From Idiomarina abyssalis (GTDB lineage Bacteria > Pseudomonadota > Gammaproteobacteria > Enterobacterales > Alteromonadaceae): DNA of 64,000 nt. The stretch lies in assembly GCF_900116625.1 (NCBI RefSeq), contig NZ_FPBE01000002.1, forward strand, positions 272,963-336,962, read 5' to 3'. Shown in pieces: positions 56,222-64,000 of this stretch. Each line of letters opens with the position of its first letter. Position 1 is the first letter of the stretch. A model generated the notes under the pieces. That model saw only the letters and a list, made by a program, of their open reading frames with translations. It did no database searches and was not told where the DNA came from. The translations under genes and the position numbers were made by a program.

Positions 56222-56691
56222 AGAAGTTATTAGCGGTTGTATTATTAATGCTAACTTTTCCCGCATTTGCGGCTGCGGAAAAAATTGGCTGGAAAGATTT
56301 AATTCCCGAAGGTTTTACACCGCCTCCGGTTAAGCCTCAATCATATTATGATGCTAACCCTGAAGAAGATCGGCAGACTAACCTGGACGCCCCGGTAGTC
56401 GAGTCACTTAACGGAAAGAAAGTCCGTATTCCCGGGTATGTTGTTCAACTAGAAGGGGATGCTGATAAGGTCACTGAGTTTCTGTTGGTTCCTTATTTTG
56501 GTGCCTGCATTCATGTGCCACCACCACCTCCCAATCAAATTATCCATGTTGAGTATGAAGAAGGTGTTCCGTATGAGAACACTTATGATGCCGTCTGGAT
56601 AGAAGGCACCATAAAGGTTGAACGCAAAGAAGGTGATCTTGCTGTTGTCGGCTATCAAATGGATGCCGATAGCGTTGAAGTTTACAACTAA
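56218..56691 (+). CDS. Exported DUF3299 protein
   Basis: 157 aa from ATG 56218, overlapping the permease stop (ATGA). A signal peptide (KKLLAVVLLMLTFPAFAAA) is followed by a mature domain with the DUF3299 landmarks KVRIPGYVVQLEG, LLVPYFGACIHVPPPPPNQ (one Cys, one His and a proline run) and VWIEGTIKV. It lacks a lipobox. It is probably periplasmic and works with the preceding ABC pair. Its frame also opens upstream at 56113 within the permease, but that start makes no sense with the signal. It converges with the EAL gene, overlapping by four bases. Confidence 0.82.
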   Translation: MKKLLAVVLLMLTFPAFAAAEKIGWKDLIPEGFTPPPVKPQSYYDANPEEDRQTNLDAPVVESLNGKKVRIPGYVVQLEGDADKVTEFLLVPYFGACIHVPPPPPNQIIHVEYEEGVPYENTYDAVWIEGTIKVERKEGDLAVVGYQMDADSVEVYN

Positions 56692-58901
56692 GAGTAACTC
56701 ATTTGCTTTTGCAGCAAGCTTATTAATTGATCCGCGGGCATAGGTTTGGCAAAGAAATAACCTTGCCCCTCGGCGCATTCTAATCCTAAAAAGTAATCGA
56801 GCTGACTCTGTTCTTCAATTCCTTCAGCTAAAACATTCAAGCCCAAACGACCGGCCATATCGACAATAGTTTCGATGATGATTTGTCCACTCGCCTGATC
56901 GGAGTTGTTTACAAAGGTTTTATCTATCTTAATTCGGTCAAGCGGCAGTTTCTGAAGGTAGCTTAGCGACGAAAAGCCAACGCCGAAGTCGTCAATGGCA
57001 ACTTTTATACCTTGCTGCTTTAATCGTCTTAAAATATCAGCTACCAGATCAGGATCTTCCATAACGATACTTTCAGTAATTTCTAATTCAATTCGTTCCG
57101 GATTAATTCCCCATTGTTCAATTTGTTTTTCAACAAGCTCTGGGAAGTCGCGTTTACGAAACTGAGGTACCGATACGTTAACAGCAACTCTTAACTGTGG
57201 CAGACCAATTTCATCAAATGCATTAATTTGCCGGCAAGCCTCTTCAATAACCCAGGAGCCAATTTCTACAATAAGCCCAGAATATTCAGCAAGAGGAATA
57301 AACTCAGCCGGCGAAATAAACGAGCCGTCACTTTGAGGCCAGCGTAATAGCGCTTCCACCCCTATGACTTTTTGGGTTGTTAACTCCACCTGGGGCTGAT
57401 ACCAAACTTCCAGTTTTCTGTTAGCAAAATCCGCACGTAATCGGCGTACCAGATGAAGCCTGCGTTGGGTATCTTGCTCCATCGAGGGTTGGTAGTAGTT
57501 ATAACGGTCAAAAGAGTTATTCTTCGCATTTTTTAAGGCGATATAAACTTGCTTCAATAGCCCTTTGCCATTAACTCTTTCCGGGTTAGCTCCCGATGCA
57601 AAGCCGCAGGTAACGCGCAGTGGGATGTAATGCTCGCCAGCTCTAAAAGGTAAAGAAAAAAGCTCATTAAAAGCGTTAGGTGTGACAATATCTGTCGGAC
57701 CAAAAATACCAAATACATCGGCGGCAATACGGGAAACGAATACATTACTGCCGAGTTGATCAGTAAGGCGCAAAGCTACTGAGCGAAGAAGCAAATTTCC
57801 TACATCCTGACCCAAGCCATCATTTACGTCAGAAAAGTGGTCAATATCGATAACTGCGACCATTTTATCTTTGTCGGGTTTCTCCGACAAAGCCTGAAGG
57901 CTTCTTGTAAATTCAGCCCGATTAGGAATACCCGTTAGCGGATCAAGGTACGCGGCAGTTTGTAACTCTTCAAACAAGTTGGCATTTTCAAAGCCAACAG
58001 CGATATTAGCGAGGAAGACTTCCAGTAACTCTTGATCGTATTCCGCTACAATGTTTTTTGTTTCTATATAGGCTGCGGCTTGATGCACCTGTCCATCAAT
58101 GAAGAAAACGGTAGCATCCTCAGTATGAATATGACGTTGTTCATTCAGACACTGCCTGACGCTTTTCTCAATTTCGCTTGAGTTCAGCGTTGATAAGCTC
58201 TTATTAATACTATCTGCAAAGTGTCCTGCGGCTCCTAACACTAAAATTTCGTTATCTTTATGGGGGGCTCTGGCACCGACAATGCCTTCTGCACTCAATC
58301 CTAGCAAAGACGCAATTTGCGTAACAACACCTTCAGAAAAATTCACAATGGAATGCTTTTCCATCAGGTTTGACGCTGAATGAATAATTTTTCTCAAACC
58401 ACGGCGGTTTTCATTAATTGTGCAGAGTTGCTGATAGGAACGAACAGCGGAAAATACAGTCGTTAATAAACGGCTTCGGGTTAATTCCGTTTTAGTTTTA
58501 TAATCATTAATATCATAATTCTTTACGACACTTTCTTCCGGCGCATAACCCGGTTGACCAGTACGCAAAACAATCCGAATCTCATCATTGCCAAGTTGCT
58601 CTCTAATGGCTTGTGCCACTTTCAAACCAGCGTTATCGGTTTCCATTACGACATCAAGCAGCACCATCGCAATGTCATCATGCTCGACTAAGCGGTCCAG
58701 CGCTTCATTTCCACTATAAGCATGATGGAACTCAAGCTGGCGGCCACAAATAACAACATCGGCTAAAGCCATCTTAGTCACTGCATGAATTTCCTGATCA
58801 TCATCGACAATCAGGATTTTCCAAAAACCTTTACTGTATTCCGACTGAATTATTTCGTCATCATCGTGAAGAAATAGAGGTTCGTCTTGACTACTGACCA
58901 T
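56688..58901 (-). CDS. Response regulator-DUF3369-GGDEF-EAL protein, probable c-di-GMP phosphodiesterase
   Basis: 737 aa. Receiver domain at about 27-145 with acidic IVDDDQE and phospho-acceptor D83 (LLDVVM); DUF3369 at about 160-310; GGDEF domain whose signature is AADVF (393-397), lacking the two Gly and the catalytic Glu; EAL domain from about 480 with EALLR (516), N575, E607, D637/D638, K658 and the AEGIEEQ loop all kept. The GGDEF part should be catalytically dead, possibly GTP-binding, while the EAL part should hydrolyse c-di-GMP. No membrane segment. No histidine kinase lies beside it. Confidence 0.93.
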   Translation of the reverse strand: MVSSQDEPLFLHDDDEIIQSEYSKGFWKILIVDDDQEIHAVTKMALADVVICGRQLEFHHAYSGNEALDRLVEHDDIAMVLLDVVMETDNAGLKVAQAIREQLGNDEIRIVLRTGQPGYAPEESVVKNYDINDYKTKTELTRSRLLTTVFSAVRSYQQLCTINENRRGLRKIIHSASNLMEKHSIVNFSEGVVTQIASLLGLSAEGIVGARAPHKDNEILVLGAAGHFADSINKSLSTLNSSEIEKSVRQCLNEQRHIHTEDATVFFIDGQVHQAAAYIETKNIVAEYDQELLEVFLANIAVGFENANLFEELQTAAYLDPLTGIPNRAEFTRSLQALSEKPDKDKMVAVIDIDHFSDVNDGLGQDVGNLLLRSVALRLTDQLGSNVFVSRIAADVFGIFGPTDIVTPNAFNELFSLPFRAGEHYIPLRVTCGFASGANPERVNGKGLLKQVYIALKNAKNNSFDRYNYYQPSMEQDTQRRLHLVRRLRADFANRKLEVWYQPQVELTTQKVIGVEALLRWPQSDGSFISPAEFIPLAEYSGLIVEIGSWVIEEACRQINAFDEIGLPQLRVAVNVSVPQFRKRDFPELVEKQIEQWGINPERIELEITESIVMEDPDLVADILRRLKQQGIKVAIDDFGVGFSSLSYLQKLPLDRIKIDKTFVNNSDQASGQIIIETIVDMAGRLGLNVLAEGIEEQSQLDYFLGLECAEGQGYFFAKPMPADQLISLLQKQMSYS

Positions 58902-58994
58902 CCGAGGCCATCCATTAATAAGAAGTTACAAACATATAACAATCTAGCTTATATAACGGATAGCCTGCAAGCTTAGAATAGTCTAATTAATCGA

Positions 58995-59681
58995 TTAAAA
59001 ATGTACTTCTACCCCAAAAAATGGACCTTTAAAGGTGACATCTGAATAAATTTCATCAACATCATCCAGTTCAACAACTGAATGACGGTAGCCCGCATTA
59101 AGATTTATATCGACGGCTAAATTTTCTACCAAACGATATTCCACACCAATTTGAGCATCCTGAACTTTACTGTCTTTCACGCTAAGTGCACTGGCATCAG
59201 CAAAGAACGTCCAGTCGGTAGCGGGCACGCCCACTCTCGCTGCCACGTAAGCTGTTGGCACGACAACAGAAAAGTCCTGACGACCAAAGGTATTGCTTAT
59301 TTCGGTTCGCAAAGTACCGTCAAAGTCCATTGCGTTTATACCAATATCGAAAGACACTAAATCATTATCGAAAATTTCGTAGTATAAAATGTAATCTCTA
59401 TGACTAAAGTCATTTTCTCCGTAACCACCATTAACTTCTATAGAGTTTTCTCTGATTTTAATATTAGGAATTAATGGGACTGGATGCTCAAGTGCGATGT
59501 AATAGCTGCTGTGATTATCATTTTCGAAATTAGGTTCTATTAAATTAGAACCAACGGCATATTGCCCTTCATTGTCAGCATTCCAAATTTGACCACCGGC
59601 ATAAACACCGAAAACGGTGTCAGCTAATACACTACCCGGAGCTGCTAATGCAGCTGCCAACACTAAGGTTCTTTTGTACAT
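58995..59681 (-). CDS. Outer-membrane beta-barrel protein, TIGR04219-like
   Basis: 228 aa. A signal peptide (MYKRTLVLAAALAAPGSVLA) is followed by alternating beta-strand sequence ending in EVHF, a C-terminal aromatic residue typical of outer-membrane barrels. The opening FGVYAGGQIWNADNEG resembles the family TIGR04219. AGGA is six bases before ATG 59681, preferred over an ATG six bases upstream. Function unknown. It lies 29 bp after the PCuAC gene on the same strand. Confidence 0.78.
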   Translation of the reverse strand: MYKRTLVLAAALAAPGSVLADTVFGVYAGGQIWNADNEGQYAVGSNLIEPNFENDNHSSYYIALEHPVPLIPNIKIRENSIEVNGGYGENDFSHRDYILYYEIFDNDLVSFDIGINAMDFDGTLRTEISNTFGRQDFSVVVPTAYVAARVGVPATDWTFFADASALSVKDSKVQDAQIGVEYRLVENLAVDINLNAGYRHSVVELDDVDEIYSDVTFKGPFFGVEVHF

Positions 59682-59710
59682 ATCCATTCCTATAAAATTT
59701 GAAGCTTTGG

Positions 59711-60121
59711 TTATTTAACTAAAATTTCTATTTCTTGGCTTGAGCCTGATTCAAAATTCAATGTCAGAGAAAAGCGCTCTTCTGCTTTTAAAGGAGCATT
59801 AAGTCCAAACAACATAAAGTGGTAACCACCAGGCTGGAACTTGATAACTTCATTAGGATCAAGAGATAGGGATTCGACCGCTTCCATTTTCATCACATCA
59901 CCAGACATAACATGCCGGTGTATTTCTGCCACGCGGCTAACATCCGAGCTGATGTGAGTTATTTTTACGGTTTCATTCCCTGGGTTTTTAAAGGTTGCAT
60001 AAGCGGCTCCGTTTTCAGTTCCCGGAATGCTGGCACGAGCCCATGCATCGGTAACCGTTAAAGAATCTGCAAAAGCCAGAACAGGTAGACAGCACGCCGC
60101 GGCTGCGATTATTTTTAGCAT
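59711..60121 (-). CDS. Periplasmic copper chaperone, PCuAC family
   Basis: 136 aa with a signal peptide ending ALA-FA-DS. The mature domain carries the PCuAC copper ligands: His and Met in EIHRHVMSGDVMKMEAV and the later His-x-Met in GGYHFMLFG. The AWARASIPGTENGAAYATF opening is also typical (given here for identification). Such proteins hand Cu(I) to cytochrome oxidase; no partner SCO gene is visible here. Confidence 0.9.
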   Translation of the reverse strand: MLKIIAAAACCLPVLAFADSLTVTDAWARASIPGTENGAAYATFKNPGNETVKITHISSDVSRVAEIHRHVMSGDVMKMEAVESLSLDPNEVIKFQPGGYHFMLFGLNAPLKAEERFSLTLNFESGSSQEIEILVK

Positions 60122-60165
60122 TGCCTTAGCCTCTTAATGTAACTAAGGGCTTATAGTACACGTGA

Positions 60166-60483
60166 TTAGCCTGTTCTAGAAACCTTTGGTTTACGAAAAA
60201 TAAAGTAAAGAACCAAAACGCAAAGTATAAGAGGCCAGAATAAGCCTATGCCACTGAGTAACAGCGCAACAAGTGCTGCTCCAATACCCAGAAGCACGCT
60301 ACCAAATACGGTTGCAACGATAAAAAACACCAGACCAACAAAAAATAAGCTCACCAATAATGAGACCGATATTTCAATTACAGATCCAATTGCCATTCCA
60401 AAAACAGAAAATATTTCCTCTGCAAAAAATAGCAGCCCAACAATAGATAGAACCAATAACCAACCAAAGCTTCGATTTGACAT
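60166..60483 (-). CDS. Small polytopic membrane protein, unknown
   Basis: 105 aa from ATG 60483 (MSNRSFGWLLVLS), with GAGG eight bases upstream; the frame opens earlier (60543) but that segment lacks a ribosome binding site. It is almost entirely hydrophobic, with three or four membrane segments (LLVLSIVGLLFFA, ISVSLLVSLFFVGLVFFIVA, LFWPLILCVLVLYFIF) and a positive C-terminus (RKPKVSRTG). I do not recognise the family. It is isolated between the TonB receptor terminator and the copper chaperone. Confidence 0.6.
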   Translation of the reverse strand: MSNRSFGWLLVLSIVGLLFFAEEIFSVFGMAIGSVIEISVSLLVSLFFVGLVFFIVATVFGSVLLGIGAALVALLLSGIGLFWPLILCVLVLYFIFRKPKVSRTG

Positions 60484-60601
60484 GACCATGACCTCAGTAA
60501 CGAACGATTTAAAAAGATTTATTGATACAGTTACAACTACCATGCCAACTATTTAATTTAATGTTTTCAATTAGTTAAAAATATACTTGGAGAGCGGGTA
60601 T

Positions 60602-60630
60602 AAAAAAACCGCCACTATTTGGCGGTTTTT
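60602..60630 (-). terminator. Rho-independent terminator of the TonB receptor gene
   Basis: AAAAACCGCC (60604-60613) and GGCGGTTTTT (60621-60630) form a stem with a seven-base loop; on the minus strand it ends in a run of seven T, 26 bp after the receptor stop codon. Confidence 0.88.
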
Positions 60631-60655
60631 ACTAATATTCGTTTTTATCAAGAAG

Positions 60656-63058
60656 CTAGAACTTATACTCAACTTCTGAGTAAAAATACCCACCGTTAAA
60701 ACCAATAGGCGAGTTGGTTAATGGGTATTTAAAAATACCATTAAACTGATTTCCCTCTGCACGTTCATCAGGGTACTCACTGAATAGGTTCTGAGCTCCT
60801 ACCCTTAGGGCTAGCGCATCGTTCCATTGATAATTAACAGTAACGTCTGTTATCCAATTTGGGCCGTAGGTTTCAGTTCCACTCGTGTAACCTATAGAGT
60901 AATTCCCAAAGTAACTAAACTGTACATTACTGGTCCACTTCCCTTTCGTATGAGTTAAACCTATTGATCCTGAATGATCAGGTGTCGATCGGGTCATTCT
61001 AATTTGCTCATCACTATCAAACAGAACGTCGTCCAGACCATCCAGCAATTGTGGTAAGTTAATAGAGTCTATTTCCGTATTATTATAACCATACGCCAAC
61101 TGTGCTTTCAGATCGCCATAAGCACCGACACCAAAAGTTTTACTGGCAACAATATCCAGACCCTTAGTCGTTGTATCAACAGCATTCAAAAAGAACCGGG
61201 CGTTTTCAGCAGATGTGGTCGCTAATGCTTCTTCAACCGCAGGTGAATCAACCGGTGAAACATCGCCTGACAGAATAATGCGATCTTCAATTTCTATTTG
61301 GAACGCATCGACGGTAATAGCAAGACCATCATAACCGTTCCAGACCATTCCCAGACTCACGCTTTCAGATTCCTCAGGTTGCAAGTCGCCAATTCCTAGC
61401 GCCTGAGTCACCGGGCTAATGTTATTGAATGTTCCTGACTGCTCTGGCTCCAGGCCATCACCACGATCAACAAACAGCGTAGAAATATTAGTAAAGTAAA
61501 GTTGCTGAACACTCGGTGCCCGGAAACCTGTATTAATGGCGCCACGAACCGCAACTCTGTCCGTCAAATCGTATCTTCCGGAAAGCTTCCAACTCGTATT
61601 GTTACCAAAGTCGGAGTAATCTTCATGACGAATTGCTGCACCCCACATAAAGTCAGTAGTGAGTTGATTTTCAGCTTCTACGTATACACCAAGGTTATCA
61701 CGCGATTCATCAACCGTCGACTCAGGCGTGAACCCTGTGAAGCCCTGACTTCCGCCTGGGCGATCCTGGTAACCACCATTGATGTAAGAGGCTTCATCGC
61801 CGGCAATGACTTCATAAGAATTCTCACGGTAGCTAATACCCATAGCAATAGAAAGCTCGGAGTTATTGGCAAAAGGAATGAAGCGCTGAGCATCAAATGT
61901 CAGGTTCGCTTCACTGTTTTCCAGTGTTCCGGCTTCAAAAGAAGTTGGTGTTAAGTCAGGACCCAAAGATGCGTTCAAAGAGTTTTCAACGTTGTACTGG
62001 AATTTGCTGAAACCATAACCACCGCTGAAATCTAGTGTCCACTCGGCCACAGCCCATTCGTATCCGGCATAAGCAGAATAATCATTTACGTCGGGAGCTA
62101 AAATTGGCAAGAATCCGTCAGGGTAAATTTCGGTTAATGTATTGCTTTGTAATGCACGACGGTAGAAGGCACCAGACTCTGACGTGCGATCGCTAATACC
62201 ACCAAAAGCGTAAAAGTTTCCGTCACCTATGCCGATGTCAAGATTGGCAAACAAAGCTGCATTTTCATATTCCGCATCACCGACGTGAAAGCTTTGTCTA
62301 TCAAAAGTCTGTTCGCGGGGATCAAGCCCACCGCTTGGCAGTTCAGGGTATTGTTGACGCGGATCATTGCCAGCTCGATTTGTTCTGTTTTTGTGATGCA
62401 GCTCTCCTGATAACGTAAAAGCGCCGTCATCGCCTATAGAAAAGCCGGAGCTTGCAGACAGTTTCCATTGCTCACCATCGCCTTTATGCGTCTGGCCGGC
62501 CTGAAAGTTTGCACTGCCTCCACTGTCATTGTCTTTTAATACGATATTAATCACACCCGCTATGGCATCAGAACCATAAAGGGCTGCCGCTCCGTCTCTT
62601 AAAACCTCAATGCGCTTAATTGCCGCAATAGGAATCGCATTTAAGTCTACATTCGAACTGCCGCGTCCGGTGGTGCCGTTTAGATGCACCAAAGCTGAGC
62701 TATGGCGTCGCTTACCGTTAATAAGTACCAGCGTATGATCAGGTGACAACCCTCTTAATGAAGCTGGTCGAACGGCGTCCGTACCGTCAGTAACAGATGA
62801 TGAAGGGTAATTGAAACTTGGTACGGCGTATTGAAGCGCCTTTGCTGTTTCCGTAATACCTGTTGCAGCTAAATCTTCGCCACTAATAATATCTACCGGC
62901 GCCGAACCATCTGTCGCTGTGCGCATGGACAATCGGGAACCCACCACCTGAATGACTTCTTCCACACTCTCAGCTTCAGAGCCTTGTTGCGCAGACGCAA
63001 TTGGCGCTATGAAGAATGAACTTGCCAACGCAAGTGTTATCGCATTAAAACATTTCAT
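60656..63058 (-). CDS. TonB-dependent outer-membrane receptor
   Basis: 800 aa. A signal peptide (cleavage after APIASA) is followed by a TonB-box-like stretch VEEVIQVVGSR, a plug domain to about residue 165 (RGLSPDHTLVLINGKR, EVLRDGAAALYGSDAIAGVINI) and a long beta barrel ending YSEVEYKF with terminal Phe. The substrate cannot be told; nothing nearby is a siderophore or sugar pathway. GGGGGAG lies about eight bases before the ATG. Its promoter must lie between 63059 and the rRNA operon terminator. Confidence 0.93.
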   Translation of the reverse strand: MKCFNAITLALASSFFIAPIASAQQGSEAESVEEVIQVVGSRLSMRTATDGSAPVDIISGEDLAATGITETAKALQYAVPSFNYPSSSVTDGTDAVRPASLRGLSPDHTLVLINGKRRHSSALVHLNGTTGRGSSNVDLNAIPIAAIKRIEVLRDGAAALYGSDAIAGVINIVLKDNDSGGSANFQAGQTHKGDGEQWKLSASSGFSIGDDGAFTLSGELHHKNRTNRAGNDPRQQYPELPSGGLDPREQTFDRQSFHVGDAEYENAALFANLDIGIGDGNFYAFGGISDRTSESGAFYRRALQSNTLTEIYPDGFLPILAPDVNDYSAYAGYEWAVAEWTLDFSGGYGFSKFQYNVENSLNASLGPDLTPTSFEAGTLENSEANLTFDAQRFIPFANNSELSIAMGISYRENSYEVIAGDEASYINGGYQDRPGGSQGFTGFTPESTVDESRDNLGVYVEAENQLTTDFMWGAAIRHEDYSDFGNNTSWKLSGRYDLTDRVAVRGAINTGFRAPSVQQLYFTNISTLFVDRGDGLEPEQSGTFNNISPVTQALGIGDLQPEESESVSLGMVWNGYDGLAITVDAFQIEIEDRIILSGDVSPVDSPAVEEALATTSAENARFFLNAVDTTTKGLDIVASKTFGVGAYGDLKAQLAYGYNNTEIDSINLPQLLDGLDDVLFDSDEQIRMTRSTPDHSGSIGLTHTKGKWTSNVQFSYFGNYSIGYTSGTETYGPNWITDVTVNYQWNDALALRVGAQNLFSEYPDERAEGNQFNGIFKYPLTNSPIGFNGGYFYSEVEYKF

Positions 63059-63190
63059 ACTGCTCTCCCCCTGTGGTTATACAATGAATATAGCAGGAGA
63101 TCAGTGATTTGGTTCAGTCTGGAAAAACCTTAGATATAAGCAAAAGTTATAATAGCGTGATGCTGAAGTGAGGTATTTTGTGACGGACAT
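63059..63190. other. Intergenic gap between TonB receptor and rRNA terminator
   Basis: This part of the 326-bp gene-free stretch up to 5S is AT-rich and should hold the receptor promoter; on the minus strand TGC-TATATT is a possible extended -10, with no clear -35. No Fur box that I can recognise and no ORF. Confidence 0.35.
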
Positions 63191-63217
63191 AAAAAAAAAC
63201 CGGCGCGTTAGCACCGG
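63191..63217 (-). terminator. Distal terminator of the rRNA operon
   Basis: On the minus strand CCGGTGC, loop TAAC and GCGCCGG form a 7-bp stem with one G-T pair, followed by nine T (63199-63191). Confidence 0.85.
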
Positions 63218-63234
63218 GGTCTTCCTATTTGTAG

Positions 63235-63341
63235 TCTGGACAAGGTTTCGCAGAGCTCAACCTGTTCAGCGGGGTAAAGCCAAATGGTTGGCTTTACCAG
63301 GGACCCGCTTCACCCTACTCTCGCCGTAGCTCCCCACCAGA
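63235..63341 (-). ncRNA. Candidate structured RNA element with 5S-like ends
   Basis: 107 nt between two terminators. On the minus strand it begins TCTGGTGG and ends CCAGA, like the adjacent 5S gene, and is followed by the same ACTACAAATA. The interior is not 5S: it contains a perfect 10-bp hairpin GGTAAAGCCA/TGGCTTTACC, an enclosing AGCGG/CCGCT stem, and a further AGGTT/AACCT hairpin. It includes GCGAGAGTAGG, which also occurs in 5S. It could be a transcribed small RNA, a decayed or chimeric 5S copy, or an inserted palindromic element. It would only be made by read-through of the proximal terminator or from an unseen promoter. Confidence 0.35.
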
Positions 63342-63344
63342 AAT

Positions 63345-63371
63345 AAAAAACCCCAGCCGATTGGGCTGGGG
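63345..63371 (-). terminator. Proximal rRNA operon terminator after 5S
   Basis: On the minus strand CCCCAGCC, a five-base loop and GGCTGGGG form an 8-bp GC-rich stem followed by six T (63350-63345), about 13 nt after the 5S end. Confidence 0.9.
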
Positions 63372-63384
63372 TGATTTATTTGTA

Positions 63385-63502
63385 GTCTGGCGGTGACCTA
63401 CTCTCGCATGGGGAGACCCCACACTACCATCGGCGCTGGTGTGTTTCACTTCTGAGTTCGGAAAGGATTCAGGTGGTGCCACACCGCTATGGCCGCCAGA
63501 CA
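63385..63502 (-). rRNA. rrf: 5S ribosomal RNA
   Basis: About 118 nt. The minus strand begins TGTCTGGCGGCCATAGCGG and contains CCGAACTCAGAAGTGAAA and the loop-E region GGTCTCCCCATGCGAGAGTAGG, all standard 5S landmarks, ending CCGCCAGACT. Ends are placed by comparison with E. coli 5S and may be off by one or two bases. Confidence 0.97.
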
Positions 63503-63691
63503 TAAACTGTCACACAAAATTGTCCGGAACTATTTTGAACGCACTTTAGTGCGGCCCGTCAGGGCAAAGTTCAGGACGAACTTTGTAACATGTAAAAACT
63601 GACTGCGTCTTTAAAAATACGCCACTCTATTTGTTCTAATTCGGTAAAGTCGCTCGCTTGTGCGTAACGTCCCAAACACCTTGGGTGTTGT
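63503..63691 (-). other. 23S-5S internal transcribed spacer
   Basis: 189 bp without a tRNA. It holds several short hairpins, such as GCAC-TTTA-GTGC near 63541, GCCC-GTCA-GGGC near 63557, AAAGTTC-AGGAC-GAACTTT near 63566 and AACACC-TTG-GGTGTT near 63675. These are likely processing structures for RNase III or RNase E; the last lies next to the 23S 3' end. Confidence 0.8.

Positions 63692-64000
<309 letters not shown>

Larger units (their letters stand above)
63226..63390. repeat. 14-bp direct repeat pair flanking the 3' ends of 5S and the adjacent element
   Basis: TATTTGTAGTCTGG occurs at 63226-63239 and again at 63377-63390. On the minus strand each copy is the last bases of a structured unit (5S or the 107-nt element) plus the bases just after it. 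Confidence 0.85.

Noticed and set aside
61502..61954. 150-aa plus-strand frame inside the TonB receptor gene
   Set aside because: It is antisense to a continuous barrel-coding region and has no supporting features.
63235..63341. tRNA gene after 5S
   Set aside because: The folded element has no cloverleaf, T-loop GGTTCGA-type sequence or CCA end; its hairpins do not fit tRNA.
63315..63503. 62-aa frame over the 5S rRNA gene
   Set aside because: The sequence is 5S rRNA and terminator; the frame is accidental.
63503..63691. tRNA in the 23S-5S spacer
   Set aside because: Only short hairpins are present; no tRNA-like arms.

Overview
The window reads as a stretch of chromosome from a free-living, probably marine gammaproteobacterium of the Alteromonadales, with Idiomarina the best guess. 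This is inference from protein character and gene order, not from a database match. It is almost fully coding, with short gaps and many ATGA/GTGA overlaps. I see no insertion sequence, prophage, CRISPR array, tRNA gene or broken gene. Gene order largely repeats blocks also found in E. coli: metK / rsmE-gshB-yqgE-yqgF; rapA-rluA / djlA / lptD-surA-pdxA-rsmA-apaG-apaH; hemL / mrcB / hrpB; sfsA-dksA-gluQ-pcnB-folK-panB-panC; yadG-yadH.

Layout. 1-2441 (minus): a cut-off transketolase gene and metK. 2557-6601 (plus): rsmE, gshB, yqgE, ruvX, a small unknown protein and a secreted transglutaminase-like protein. 6602-7987 (minus): a PIN-PhoH protein. 8136-12282 (plus): rapA, rluA and a secreted DUF3530-like protein. 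12293-14794 (minus): amgK-murU-djlA. 14934-21532 (plus): lptD-surA-pdxA-rsmA-apaG-apaH. A chemoreceptor and tyrS follow, converging on a shared terminator. 25043-27468: mepM-anmK. 27474-30027 (minus): a coiled-coil membrane protein, erpA and pepQ. 30124-34629 (plus): a CLC protein, hemJ, pyrB and hemL. 34640-40680 (minus): pepB, hrpB and mrcB. 40739-46519 (plus): sfsA, dksA, gluQ, pcnB, folK, panB and panC. 46512-52528 (minus): mpl, ubiX, yadG, yadH, a TrmB-like gene and panP. 52679-56691 (plus): fbp, ppa and a three-gene ABC/DUF3299 set. 56688-63058 (minus): a TonB receptor, a small membrane protein, a PCuAC copper chaperone, an outer-membrane barrel and a REC-DUF3369-GGDEF-EAL protein. The right edge is the 3' end of an rRNA operon on the minus strand: 23S end, 5S, and two terminators flanking an unexplained structured element.

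Themes. Cell-wall recycling is well represented (AnmK, AmgK, MurU and Mpl, with MepM and PBP1b). Outer-membrane assembly has LptD and SurA. Pantothenate synthesis has PanB, PanC and a PLP decarboxylase of the PanP type that probably supplies beta-alanine. RNA processing and modification has RsmE, RluA, RsmA, RuvX, poly(A) polymerase, GluQRS and PhoH.

Most unusual observations: (1) pcnB has no ATG, GTG or TTG start and appears to begin at an AUU codon with a well-placed ribosome binding site, as reported for E. coli pcnB; (2) the only evident ribosome binding site of pepQ lies in the 3' arm of the erpA terminator hairpin; (3) a 107-nt element sits between two terminators after the 5S gene, bounded by 5S-like ends but with an unrelated folded interior; (4) a CLC protein lacks the internal proton glutamate and the usual chloride-coordinating residues; (5) an ABC permease with a histidine-rich loop is followed by DUF3299. 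No wholly new multi-gene system was found.
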